From contig JAXCGZ010005754.1 of assembly GCA_037179515.1 (NCBI GenBank), positions 1 through 64,000 of the forward strand: a stretch of DNA of 64,000 nt, in the 5' to 3' direction. Below the pieces are notes generated by a model that saw only the letters and a program-made list of their open reading frames with translations, made no database searches and was not told the origin of the DNA. Position numbers and translations under genes: made by a program. Source of the stretch: Halocaridina rubra. Its lineage: Eukaryota; Arthropoda; Malacostraca; Decapoda; Atyidae. Positions 47,820 through 60,000 of the stretch are shown here, one piece after another; the stretch's first letter is position 1; each line of letters begins with the position of its first letter.

Positions 47820-47950
47820 ATGGTGGGAAACTGCCTTAGAGGCAGTCGCTTATTTACTAAACTGAACCATTTTTTTTTTTGCCTTTTCTCGATTTTTTTG
47901 CTATTATTTTCAAGACGTGTTATTCCAATTTCGCGTATTATAACAACACG
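47820..47950 (+). mobile_element. Arm fragment of the Tigger-like element at 45063
   Basis: CACCATGGTGGGAAACTGCC through GTTATTCCAATTTCGCGTA matches 45090-45240. Confidence 0.65.
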
Positions 47951-48079
47951 TAAAAAGTGAGTTGAATGTATATATATATTTTGAGATATGGCACCTCATA
48001 TATAAAAAAAAAAAAAAAAAGCTGTTAGCAAACGATGGGCAAAGAGGAACTGACAGCACAAATGGGTAACTGCAAATTT

Positions 48080-48195
48080 ATATCCAGTTGTGCCTCATCT
48101 TACATGGTTTTAAAAAGTGCAGTTTTGACTATCCATGGTTGAAATATATTAGGAAAAATAATACGTTAGCTAACATTGTAAGTTAAGGGACAATG
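48080..48195. mobile_element. MITE family M2, degenerate short copy
   Basis: CAGTTGTGCCTCATCTTACA matches the left end of 35644; the right end (AAGTTAAGGGACAATGG) is a weak inverted partner. Confidence 0.5.
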
Positions 48196-48316
48196 GCAAA
48201 TGAATGATCAAGGTGTCCGCACCTGTGTAAAACTCTGAAAGCAAACTACAAAATGCTAGTGACCTTAAATAATATAGATAAAATATACTTTTTTAGGAAG
48301 TGAATCATTTGGTATA

Positions 48317-50185
48317 TTAAAGCTCCGACTGTCTTTGAAAGGTAAATTCACTGACATCCCATTCCACGTTCTCTATTGTGACAGGCTCCTTCATTGTCCG
48401 TTCTCTGAAGACAACTCGGTCAGAATAGTCGACTAAGATGATGGTAGTTGTTCTGAAATCCGAAAGCACATCATAAATGACGTTTGTTTTCCTGATAATT
48501 TTACAAGTAAACGTATACATCAGTAAAAAAAAAATGAGCGATTAGTTTAAAAAGAACACTTACATTTAAAATCATATATAAGTAATTAGACATGCAGTCT
48601 GTAAGATTTCACCAATTTAGTATCAATAACTGATTGTCATGAAACAATACGAGTCTAATGCAGAAATTCCCAATCAGGGTGCTGAGGCACCCAAGTGTGC
48701 TGCAAGATGGGCTAGGGTTGCCACAGAATTTTTAATTGATAAAGTCCTTAAGACTTAAAAGGTTGCAGCATGGATGCTTAATACTTAGAAAGTTTGTGGC
48801 ATTGGCTGTCAATGATGAAAGCTGAGGAGCTGCCATGTATAATATATCCAATCGCTCTCACAGGGGTGCCAAGATTCTGAAACTGTTGGGAATCCCTGGT
48901 CTAATGCATAAAGGTGTTTTCCAAATACTGAATGAAAACATCTTCAGAACATCACAAAGTTGCAATGCAGCAGAGTATGCCTTCAATAATACGAAATGAG
49001 ACTTACCTTGTTCCATAATTGACATATGGGCAGGATACCCAGATACTGGAGAGATCTTTAACAAGTGCTTCTGGGTGCCCTCGACCTTGTGCCACAAGTT
49101 GTTGGTCAGGTAAATTCTTCTCTTGATCTTGCATCATGGCATGTAATTCCTGAACGAGTTCTTTCTCTTGACTGATCTTTCCATATTTATTAATGATCTT
49201 TTCCAGCTCATTTTTACCTTTAAGGACTTTCTTGAAAGGTTTATCACCAGGACAGTTACCAAACCCCTGAAATCTAGAATCAAATTCCTGCCCAGCATTT
49301 GAGTTATTGTTGAAATACATTAGATTGTAGGAATGTTTGTTTGGCTCCAACACTACCAAATGATACGGATTATAATACACTCCAGCCTTAGCTATGTTTT
49401 CACCATATTCGATTCCGGATATATTCTCAAGGAGATAATTAACGACTAGAAATCCCCTACCGGCTCCATCCTTAGAAAAGCTGTCTTTGGGTTGAAATAT
49501 GTTTAATAAACAGCCAATTTTGCCCGTCTTTGTGATACCAAGCCAAGTTCCTCCCTCTCGCCCTTTTTCAACATCCATACCTAATCAGAAAAATATGAAT
49601 TGTGATCGTGTATAGATGTCCTGACTTGCTAGTAATATCTCGCATTACTGACGTAGCTTACATACATACATATAATATAATCGCAATCCCCAAGTAAGAG
49701 GGCTGGTCAAGTCAACCCTGCTTACAAGGGGGATTGCAGCCACTGTATATGTCTACATATAAGTAACATGATATTTCCATTACTTACTTACAATACTTCA
49801 ACACCTAACAACATTTTGTTGAGAATTTACAAGACTATTATACTGTACCTAGACTAAGGTTTCCTAACAAGTCTTCTTTTCATTATAACAATTTTAAGAA
49901 CAATTGGCTTGTTTTTGTTTGTTAATGTTTATTATTAAAGTCTGGGAGGTCATATTGCACTTCACACAAGCATATTTTTAAATAATACCCTCAAAAAAGT
50001 TCAACTCCAGCAATAGTAATAAGTAATGGTATGACAGTCAATTACTCACCACCCAATATTCCTGTATCCCAGAAATGCGCAGGCTTAGTGGGTCTCGAAT
50101 ACGTCTCGTCGCGGTTGTTGACAAGAACTAACTTATATTCCCCTTCTTTGGGAGAAGGGTTTATATACACAAACAGGAGACACAT
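48317..50185 (-). CDS. TANGO2: TANGO2 homologue (transport and Golgi organisation 2), complete
   Basis: Cytosolic/mitochondrial protein of the NRDE (DUF833) family, linked in animals to secretory organisation and lipid or heme handling; the biochemical activity is not settled. Coding exons on the minus strand: 50185-50050, 49580-49007 and 48452-48317 (TAA at 48319-48317). Donor and acceptor sites are canonical, phases join cleanly, and the product is 281 residues (family ~276). Visible marks: MCLLF start with Cys2 (the family's conserved N-terminal Cys), NNRDE at residues 23-27, RPTKPAHFW, GREGGTWLGI, a long middle exon with GRGFLVVNYL, and the end CPYVNYGTR / TTIILVD then VVFRERTM. The 5' UTR and promoter are not resolved. 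The gene converges on the TFCP2-like gene and diverges from RpS15a. Confidence 0.95.
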
Positions 50186-50994
50186 GTTGGCTCACTGAAG
50201 CTGCATGAACTGTATATTTAAAATGCTTTCCATTAATTATGCAAACAATCAATATGACTATTAGATACCATCATTGTAAAAGCCTGGTATACTAAAACAT
50301 TTGAGTGACAAAATGTGATACATTCTGCCATATCTGCTTAATTAATTAAAATATTCCCAAGAAGTTTGGAAGACTTGGCGAGAAATCTATAAATATAATT
50401 CTAGTAAATGACTACTTTCACACCTACAAGAATATATTTCATGGTATTTATTATATAAGGTTATGTTAGCATACTTTACCCAATTAAGAATTACTATGAT
50501 AATAGTAACAAGTGTACTTTTTACTTTTATGATTGTGACACCAGGATGGGCAAAAAAAAAATAATAATAACAATTCTGCCCTCATCGGGCCTGGGCACGA
50601 AGAAAACATAAAATAAAGAGAAACAGAGATGGGTACATTAGTTGTTCTAGATATTTTTTATATGATTTATAATTTCATTTCACTGAAAGCACACAACACA
50701 ATGTGCACTATTTTATGACTCACAATTAGTCCACATCTGAATGTGGACTAATTGAGCTCCAAGTCAGGCATGTTGGAGCTGGGGAATTAAGGCTGGATGT
50801 CCTTCCTAATGCCTTCGGAGGGATTAAATACCCATTACTCACTTCCTGATCTGTGCATTCTACCATTAAGTTACACTTTCCAAAATTTCCTCAATGAATT
50901 ATTCAACTGAAAAGACTCGAACCTGGGACCTGTAGAAAAGTAGTCAACAACTTGGTGCACATTAAGTGGTGAGAAGTTAATAAAAATAATAACA
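50186..50994. other. TANGO2 upstream region
   Basis: No gene seen. Contains a SINE S1 3' piece (50529-50635, minus) and a tRNA-type SINE S4 (50750-50880, minus; head TTAATGGTAGAATGC, core AGGAAGGACATCCAGCC). A five-codon minus-strand ATG...TGA lies at 50206-50192. Confidence 0.6.
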
Positions 50995-51195
50995 CGGTAA
51001 ATCTTTACTCTCACACCCCCCAGATAACAAAATATGCCATGGAGTTTACTATATTGATAGGTAAATTTTTACTCTCACACCCCGAGTCATGAGAATAAGC
51101 TAAGGAATTTACTAAAATGATAGGTAAATCTTTACATTCACACCCCCAGTTAAGAAAATATGCCATGGAATTTACTATTATATAATGACAGGCTT
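50995..51195. repeat. Short minisatellite, three ~62-bp units
   Basis: Three copies of GGTAAATCTTTACTCTCACA ... ATATGCCATGGAATTTACTA with ~80-85% likeness by eye. It lies ~0.8 kb upstream of the TANGO2 start codon. Confidence 0.8.
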
Positions 51196-51713
51196 GTTCA
51201 CCCCACCCCATTAAAAACGAATTACAGAATTTGTAGTGATTATATTTGTCACTCCTTTGTATTCTTAATTCACTCAGTCAGTTGTTATGTGAATGGGCAC
51301 ATTTACCTGAACTAAACACAATATCACATAATACTTACGGACAGCCAAAATATGAGGTGATATCATCATTTATTCCATGTCACGGACTTTGGACCTATCA
51401 TGTTCTGAATATCAGTCGTACGAATGAGTGAATGCTTTGAAACTAGGGCTGCCAATGAGATTTTCAGAATAGCCCCAGATCAGGCTAAGAAAAAACTCAG
51501 ATTTTCAAAATATCAAGTTGAAATTAAACTATATTATTTCCTACTTACTTTTATATGCGGATCACAACAATAATGCCTCCTCGGAGGCTCCGAGTCTCAT
51601 TTTCAGTAATATCAACATAAGACAGCCACATCTAAATATATCTTATGTTTCACAGAAGATTTGTGCTTCAGAAACGTGTATTTATTCGCACTCTTTAGCG
51701 TAACTTTGCAGCA

Positions 51714-52071
<358 letters not shown>

Positions 52072-52199
52072 GTCATTTTTTATTTATCCAAATATGACAT
52101 AAGCTATGGAAAAATCCAGAATATGAGCTACATTATTTTAAAAATAAAAACCCAGAACCCAGATAGTGAAAAACCCAGTTGTGGGGGAAAAAACCAGCA

Positions 52200-52345
52200 T
52201 TGGCAGACCTGTTTGAAACGTGATAATCTCCAGGTAAACACTAAGAGTTCGTTCAATACAATGTGTAGTAATGTGTTTGGTTTTATGTCATCGCCTCTCT
52301 TTTTTATAAGGGCTAGGATGGTGCCTTCTTGCAAAAAAAAAAAAA
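52200..52345 (-). mobile_element. SINE family S2 (minus) with poly-A
   Basis: Minus-strand tail CATCCTAGCCCTTATAAAAA matches the S2 copies in the TFCP2-like introns. Confidence 0.55.
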
Positions 52346-52399
52346 AAAAAAAACCATTGGTTTTGATAAGTAAGATCTATTCTATTAATGAAATATAAC

Positions 52400-53736
52400 C
52401 AATTTAAATGTTTTGAAGGAATAAATTGTCAAATATCTGTGAATACTTCATTCAGGAACACTATTTGTTGGTGTATTTATTAGAATTAACAAACCCTTAA
52501 TATGTGTAAATCTTCTTCTTTAATACTAGCCGTAGGACTTTAGGTAAGTTGGTTCTTTCGCGAATCTTCTCTGTATTGGTGATGGCCAAGTCAAAGCACA
52601 ACACGATAAGGTAAATAAGCACTCAGATAAAGTTGAAGGGTCACAAAATTTCCCATCACCATACTGCCTGGGTTATCCACAGGGTAACAGGGAAAGATTT
52701 TTCTGTCGGGAAACCCAAGAGCCTTAGCAACAAAACGTATTGAGATATACAATGCAATATGTATTTTTTTCTCTATAAAGCTGAATGAGCTATTTTTTCT
52801 CTCTCTTCATACTAAAGCCATTCTTTCATGAGATTTTCGTAATATTCGAATTTCCTCATTTTGAATTTCTGGCGTTGATACGATAGTGAATCTTTATATA
52901 TAATACATTTAAGGACTCTTATAGAAATACTAATAGAAATATCGTGTATAGTAGTTTTAATAGTGACTATTGCATAGATTCCTAAGTGTTCATGCGAAAG
53001 CTTTTGAATTTTGCGCGTCCATGAGGTAGTCTATCTTTTGATTGATATATCACCATGAAAACAATAAAATTAATAAAAAATCTTTCCTTAAAAAAATTTC
53101 AATACAAAGAAGTAAATTTAAAACATCGTCTGATATAATTATAAAAGGAAAAAGTGTAAATTTTATTTCATAAGCTCTCTTAAAGATGTAACCCCTTCGA
53201 AATGTCTTTCTCATTCGGCCATATTGAGCAAAGAGTTGTGCAGAGGTAAATAGACGTGTGATATAAGTGAAATTCCAGGGAGTATGGCGTTGGAATATTA
53301 CAATAACAGTGGAGTTAAGAATATGAAAACTAAAGCTATTTATATACACCAGAAGACAAGGAGAGGATTTGTAATTTTTAAGCAAATAATAGATTTATGT
53401 TTCTTGTTTACTACACGTGTAGAACTGGAGTGTTGGTGTTTAGGCGGAACATAAAGTGATTTTAATATTTATTCATTAATGTATATATTTATTTGTCATT
53501 ATTATTGGTAAATATTCACTTCCTTGCGCAATGTATTGATTTTAAATATATTAAGGTGTACTTTACTTCTGCACCCTCAATTAGGATAAAAATCGTGACT
53601 TATTGCAATAGGGACACTTTGCATGAGGAGACTTGCCCCTAACTCTTGAAGCAGAAGCGGACAGTTGTCTCTTGATTATATTAGAGTGTATATTATGCAA
53701 TAATAAATTGAAATATGAATATGAACGATTTATAAG
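52400..53736. other. Intergenic, no gene recognised
   Basis: AT-rich. ORFs such as 53050-53385 (-) have no domain signal and no splice context. Nothing to annotate. Confidence 0.55.
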
Positions 53737-54014
53737 GTTAAGGACCAATATAATTCCGGCGCCTTAATTACACCCTCCTCAATAAGGTAATATTACGTAG
53801 CATTGGCATATTTGTAGGTAAAATTGCATTATAGGACCACCTCTATATAGAGTATCGGGGTGTTGGACTCTTCCCCCAGCTAACCTAAACCTAACCTTAC
53901 CTAGCTGGGTGAAGAGTCCAACCCCCCGATTCTCTATAAAAATATGCCAATGCGAAGTAACTTAACCTTATTAAGGGGGGTAGAATTAAGGTGCTTGAGT
54001 TATACTGGACCTTT
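53737..54014. mobile_element. Foldback element M5
   Basis: Two arms mirror each other: AGGACCAATATAATTCC ... GCATTGGCATATTTGTAGG ... TTGGACTCTTCCCCCAGCTA on the left, and the inverted set ending CTTGAGTTATACTGGACCTT on the right. The centre is AACCTAAACCTAACC. About 278 bp. Confidence 0.75.
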
Positions 54015-54243
54015 ACCATTTATAATTTCACACTTGGTTAGGTTAGGTAAGTTAAGGAGTAATTGGACAAGGGGCTGTTGGGGCTGTGATCAGTAATAAA
54101 GTCCGGAAAAAAAGTAAATTTTGGATTAAAAAAGTTACAGGTTAGTTTAGGTTTAGAGTTTTTCCTGTGACCTTTTACCTGCTTTCGTTTTCCCAAGGGG
54201 TAATTGCCCCAAGGGACACTAGTCATACTTCCATTATATTCTA

Positions 54244-55830
54244 ACCGAATAGAGATACACGGAACTAGGAAGTTCAGAACTCGTGCGCTCCAGCTTTAAT
54301 TTGTCTGATAAACTTGTAGTTTGATTTAAAGGCATTTACGCTATTACTATTTGCAACATCTGCTAGTAGATTGCTCCAGTGTTTGATAATACAGACACTA
54401 AAGAAGTTTTTCCTTATGTTTGTCCGGACATGTGGAACAGCTAGTATGAAGTGGTGTCCTCTTGTAGTAGTGCCTGGGCCTTCATGGATGATTGTGAAGA
54501 ACTGAGAAGAGTCAGTGTCAGTATGTCCACGAATCATCTTGAATACTTCAATTAGGTCGCCTCTAATTCTTCGATTTTCAAGTTTTGTGAGACCCAAGGT
54601 CTTGAGTCTTTCTTCATTAGGTAGCTCTTTTAGTTTTGGCATTATAGCAGTAGCTCTTCCTTGAACTTGTTCGAGGATGTTAATGTCTTTTTTTTAGGTA
54701 AGGGGACCAACTCTGAACAGCGTATTCCAAGTGGGGACAAATTAAGGCATTATGAAGACACCTGAACTTGTCTTTGTCCATATATGTAAATGAGCGCATT
54801 ATGCGCCCCATAAGGGAGTTAGCTTTAGCTGCAATCTTTGAGATATGGCTAGCAAACTTGAAGGTGTCAGATACATATGCTTCAAGATCTTTCTCTTCAT
54901 TGTAAGCATTCAAATTTATGTAATTTAAGGAATATACGTTCAAGGGATTTATGTGCCCAAAATATATAATGCTGCCTTTCGTTTCATTAAACTTCAGGAG
55001 CCATTTCTTGCTCCAGTCTTCTAACTTGTTCAGATAAGTTTGTAGAGCTACTGCATCGTTCGGGCTTCGTATGGACCAAAGAGTTTGGCATCATCAACAA
55101 AAAGTTTGATGGAGGAGTCAATGTTAAGAATAATGCCATTTATTTAGGTAAGGAAAAGTACCAGGCCAAGTACACTACCCTGTGGGACTCCACTTAGAAC
55201 TTCTACCCAGTTGGAGGTTTCACTTCTCAACACAACTCTCTGTTCTCGTCCTGTGAGAAATTCTTTGATCCAGTCTAAACCCTTCCCCCGAATGCCAACT
55301 GCCTCTATTTTTAGGAAAGAATCGAAAGCCTTTTGACAGTCCAGGTAGACAGAGTCAACTGGGATTCCTTCATCTAAAAGTCTTGAAATTGCTTCATAGT
55401 ATGCTAATAGAGCAGTGAGACAGGATCTCTTTATACAAATGCCATGCTGATGTATTGTGAAAATATTATTCCTGTCTAAATGCTCAACCATCCTCTTCCT
55501 AATTATTTTCTCTAAAAGTTTGCATAAGATAGACATAAGGCTGATAGGTTGGTTCAGCAGAAGATCTTTTGCCCCTCTCTTAAAGATTGAAATTAGACTG
55601 GCATGTTTCCAGTTTGTTGGGAGTATAGAGGAATCAATTGATTTTCTTAAATTTATATATATTGGCCTGGCAAGCAAATTTGAGCATTTCTAAAGCACAT
55701 TGAATGCAGCACCACATGGTTCCGCAGCAGAATTTTCCTTGAGACCATCTCATAGTCATTCAACTTCATGGATATCAAATTCTCTATTCTCTAGACTGAT
55801 TCCATTAAATATGTAGTCGAGGTAAATTAC
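54244..55830 (-). pseudogene. CR1-like LINE (family C), decayed
   Basis: Minus strand from ~55830: the AGPDGI box decayed to AAEPCGAA, then LARPIYINLRKSIDS, NWKHASLISIFKRGAKD, LCKLLEKIIRK, LDCQKAFDS and SGVPQGSVLG. After a stop (55144) comes FVDDAKLFG (both catalytic Asp present; Val for Ala), then WSKKWLLKFNETKG, CPHLEYAVQSWSPYLKK and, in another frame (54642-54274), the C-terminus ending KAGAHEF. It is related in layout to family A but clearly a different family. Confidence 0.82.
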
Positions 55831-56509
55831 CTGGGGGACACGAGGTTTCGTACATAGAAATAAAAACGAGGTTCCGTACAGAGAACGACGTTTTGTATAT
55901 AAAATCAGACGAGGTTTCGTACATAATTTTTTTTTTTCAAAAAGTGATTAGGAGCCAATTCAGTAATTATCGCTAATAAAGTGTTACTTGTTCCAATCTC
56001 TAATGTATTTGGTATACTAGTGCAGGAGGCCCATTTTGGGGGTTCCCAAAACATTAAAAGAAAAAACCCAAAGTCAAATATTAATTAAAAAGTTATTTTA
56101 TTTTAAAATATACAGTTGAATGTTTTCATTTCACATATTAGGGTGTAAAAGTAAACTTTTTATCCCAAATTAATGTTACGGTTAATTTTGAGATATTTTC
56201 TTAATTTGGGGTTGTGAAATTAAATCTTGATTATAATTTGTATGAATTTGTGCTTTTGTAGGTTACATGATTGCTATATGAAACCATTTCAATCACCGAT
56301 TTTTATCCGAGTATGTTCAATATGAATGTGTAAGCTAGAGCAGAGAGTTCAAAGAACACTTTCAATAAATGCACTAAACATTTTTCATTCCGTAAGATTA
56401 GCAAACCTTTATTATAAAATACCTTCATAGTTCACCTAGAATTTCTCCGTCTGTATTAGGTGTTATAAATCGTTTTTTATTTATTTATTTTATTTTTTTT
56501 AATTAATAA
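55831..56509. other. Intergenic, no gene recognised
   Basis: Contains a triplet of GAGGTTTCGTACATA-like phrases (55835-55930) and AT-rich filler. No exon seen. Confidence 0.5.
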
Positions 56510-56776
56510 TATGTGTGACACCAGGATCGGTGATGAAAAATACCTTCATCTGGGCTGGGCACAAAGAAGTGTTGTGACTTGTCATATATAAAGGGATAAC
56601 AAGAGATGCGTAACGAATGTGCAAGAATATTCTGTGTAGATGTAGGCGTAGGAAAAAACCATTACCAAAGGAAGGCTTAACATTGAGTTGTCCAGGACAG
56701 TCCTATTTAAGTCTAAAAGACCTTCAGCTGTAGAATCACAGTGTGTGGCTCGTTCCATGGGCCAACTTACTACATG
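56510..56776 (-). mobile_element. SINE family S1, copy upstream of RpS15a
   Basis: Minus strand from GTAAGTTGGCCCATGG to the LINE-B-like tail TCCTGGTGTCACAC. About 260 bp before the first RpS15a coding exon. Confidence 0.65.
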
Positions 56777-57036
56777 ATTATTCTAAAGACTATTAATTCA
56801 TTATATTTTTATACAGTATTTAAAAATATGTAGATCACTCACTTAGTAATATTGCACTTAAAATAGCACCCGGCTTGGTCCCAAATTGGAAATATTTTGA
56901 AAAAGGTTTAAGATTACTTTAAATTGTTAAGAGTGAGTTTTAACTATGCACTGGGGGCAGGTTCAGCAGCTGTCTTGAAACTTGAAATTTTCAGTTGTTT
57001 CCAATGTCCATATCATCATGTTTTATTTTTCTCCAG

Positions 57037-60000
57037 GCATAACCTAAGCAGTCAAGATGGTGCGTATGGATGCTCTTGCAGATGCTCTTAAGAGCATAAA
57101 TAATGCCGAGAAACGTGGCAAGAGGCAGGTACTCATCCGTCCCTGCTCCAAAGTTGTTGTAAAGTTCCTCTCCGTAATGATGAAGCATGGTAAGAGCTCT
57201 TTATTCAGCTGAATGTAGGCTCATATTAATTCCTTACAGGCGGATAGCATCATCTTGTGAGCATGTGCATTGCATCCGGTCTACATAAAGAGTTCATTCA
57301 CATTTTGCGGGCTTATTTAAAAACTTAATGGGCACAAGAACACTTGCTATGGCATACTAATGTTTTCTGGTGTTGTGTTAATTTTTTTCTCCCCCTCATG
57401 TGTTATATATATTGCTCAGCACGGGAGAACAGTAGCGAGCAATCATACGCAATCGAGGCAGGATGTTTACCGTAGATTGCCTGCTCTCTGAGGTTTAAGA
57501 AAAAAGTTTTCTTAGTCATGTGATAGCAATTGTAGAAGAATAGTATGCAAAATTTTTAATCGGATATCAAGGGGTCTTGCTCAGAGACCATGGTTGCCCA
57601 GTAGTTAAAATACTCGACTCGGAATAGGAAGGGCATTCAGTCTTAATTCCTCAGCCACGTTGCATCCACCCCCGTAATGGGGATTAATAGTTCTTTTTTT
57701 TTCCACCAAGGTTTTACTTCTTGAATGCTTGGTAGTGTGCCTATCATATATGTTAAGGAAATGTGGTTATATAGCTACCTCTTTATCTTCTGATAACCTT
57801 ATTGTCTTTGAGACTAACGACATTTACCCTGTTAATTTTATCAATATATTAGGAATCCATATAGCCTCTAACTTGTCTTGGAGGTATCACATAATCCAAA
57901 TTTCTAAATCTTCATCCAAAAAATTGGGGGTTTTTTGTTTTCGTTATTACTTTCTTCTTTAGTTACTTAAAATTTATAAAGGTCTTATCCTTCCCTGCTT
58001 AGAATACTGCTCACACATCTGGGGTGCTTCTTCTTCTACTTGTCTCCTTGGTAGGGTTGAATCAAAGGCAGTCAGACTCATTAATGATCCTTCTCTTACT
58101 TCTAATCTGGATTCTCTCTCTCTTCGCCGTGAGGTATTTTCCTTTTCTCTCTTCTATCGCTGCTCTGATGAGTTGGCGAGTTGCATTCCTCCCCCACTGC
58201 CAAGGCCGCGTAACACTTGCCAAGTGGCCTCATCTCACAGGTACTCTGGAGATTTGTAGCTCGTGGATTGGTCAGTCAGCAACTGCTTCATCCCATCTAC
58301 CTCCAGACTCTGGAACTCTCTTCCTCCTTCTGTCTTCCCTAATTCTTATGACCTATCATCCTTCAAAAAGCAGATCTATTGTCATCTCAGGGCCTAGTCC
58401 TCCATATCTCTGGGTCCTCTGTACTTGACTGTTTTTTCTGTCTGTCATTTTCCTTTGTGTGATATTACTTCATCTCTTTCTAGTCCTTAACCTTTTCCTT
58501 TTCCTTCGTCTTGGTGTTTTCTCGTGCCCGGGCCTTTATTGCCTGTCCTGGTGTCACACTTAAAAAAAAAAAAAAAGTATACAGCATTTAGAACTGTTCT
58601 TGAAACACATATCCAAGTTAGATTTGTGTGGTTAGGTCAGGATGCTATTGTACCCTAACCTGACTTAACAAAACCATGTTAGGTTAGGATGCAACAGACT
58701 ATATACAGCGAGGTAGAGCGCACACAAAATTAGCACCCAATTTAATGTATCAATATTTTTGAAATGATCATACAGTTAAGGGCATCAAAATTTATGAAAT
58801 GTTTTTGGCATTCAGAAAATGCTAGATAGAATAATGTAAACTTTTAAGTACTATTTTCTCTCTGATGTGATTATGGATGCATATAACAATGTACATGCAT
58901 ACTTAATCCCATTGCGTTTTGTAAGGGGAAGTTGCTTTGACTCCGCCACTCTGTTGCAAGGGGTTTTGCTGCCATTGTATATGTATGGACCGGTATGTAG
59001 GTATACTCTGGCTATGAAGCAGCTATTAGTGTAAGTAACCATATAGCAGTCTACAACCTCTGCTGAGAATTGTTAGTAATTTTTTATTTATTTTTTCTTC
59101 TCTTTTGAGGTTATATTGGGGAATTTGAAATTGTGGATGATCACCGCGCTGGAAAGATCGTGGTGAATTTGACAGGCCGTCTAATCAAATGTGGTGTCAT
59201 TTCTCCGAGATTTGACGTCTCGATCAATCACATTGAAAAATGGACCACAAATTTGCTTCCCTCTCGTCAGTTTGGGTAAGATTTGCTCTGGTATTCCTAA
59301 ATATAGGAGTTAATTTTTTATATTACATATATTTTTTTTCAGTGATTTTTTCCTTTGTCTCTGTTTCATATTATTTCATGTTTGTTCTTAGTGCGAGATG
59401 CCTGTATCTCTTATGAATTAGTCCTTAGTATTTTAACATGATAATTCTTTGGTTTTGCAAAAAATTCTGTCTGATGTATTTCATGTTGGTGATCAAATGA
59501 GATATTTATTTTAATGGAAAGAAAATTTTCCATTCTCATATTGCCAGTATATGGTGAGAACTAGTTATAAGGGGATATAGGTCTGAATATTGCCTTTTGA
59601 CCTTCTCTTGACCGATTCTCCTGCTGCCATCACTCCTAAAGTTGGGTCATGATATCTGTTTACCTCTTGCCTCTGGAAATCAGTGAATGCATCCTTGATA
59701 AATTTTTTCCTCTTAAGATATACTATGATCAAAAACAGATTGGAATAGTCTCTTGACTGACCTTGCTCATCTTCACTAGTTAGACATTTATAATCAAGAT
59801 GGTATGATTAGATTATTAAACATCTTTTTGGTTGACTTTATTGAGAGTATGGGCCCATCAAGAACACTACTTCTAAACATTAAAAAAATGCAGGGTTTGA
59901 CAATGAATTTAAAGGTGTCTTTGTATAATCTTTGGAGCTGAAACCGATCAGATCTAACATGGAGAAATTATACTCGATTTGGAACTGAAGTGCATTCTGT

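Noticed and set aside
53880..53915. Telomere-like CCTAA/TTAGG runs (also 27290 and 31720)
   Set aside because: Only two or three imperfect units within foldback MITEs; not a telomeric array.
56991..57188. Minus-strand ORF at 56991-57188
   Set aside because: Antisense to RpS15a exon 1.
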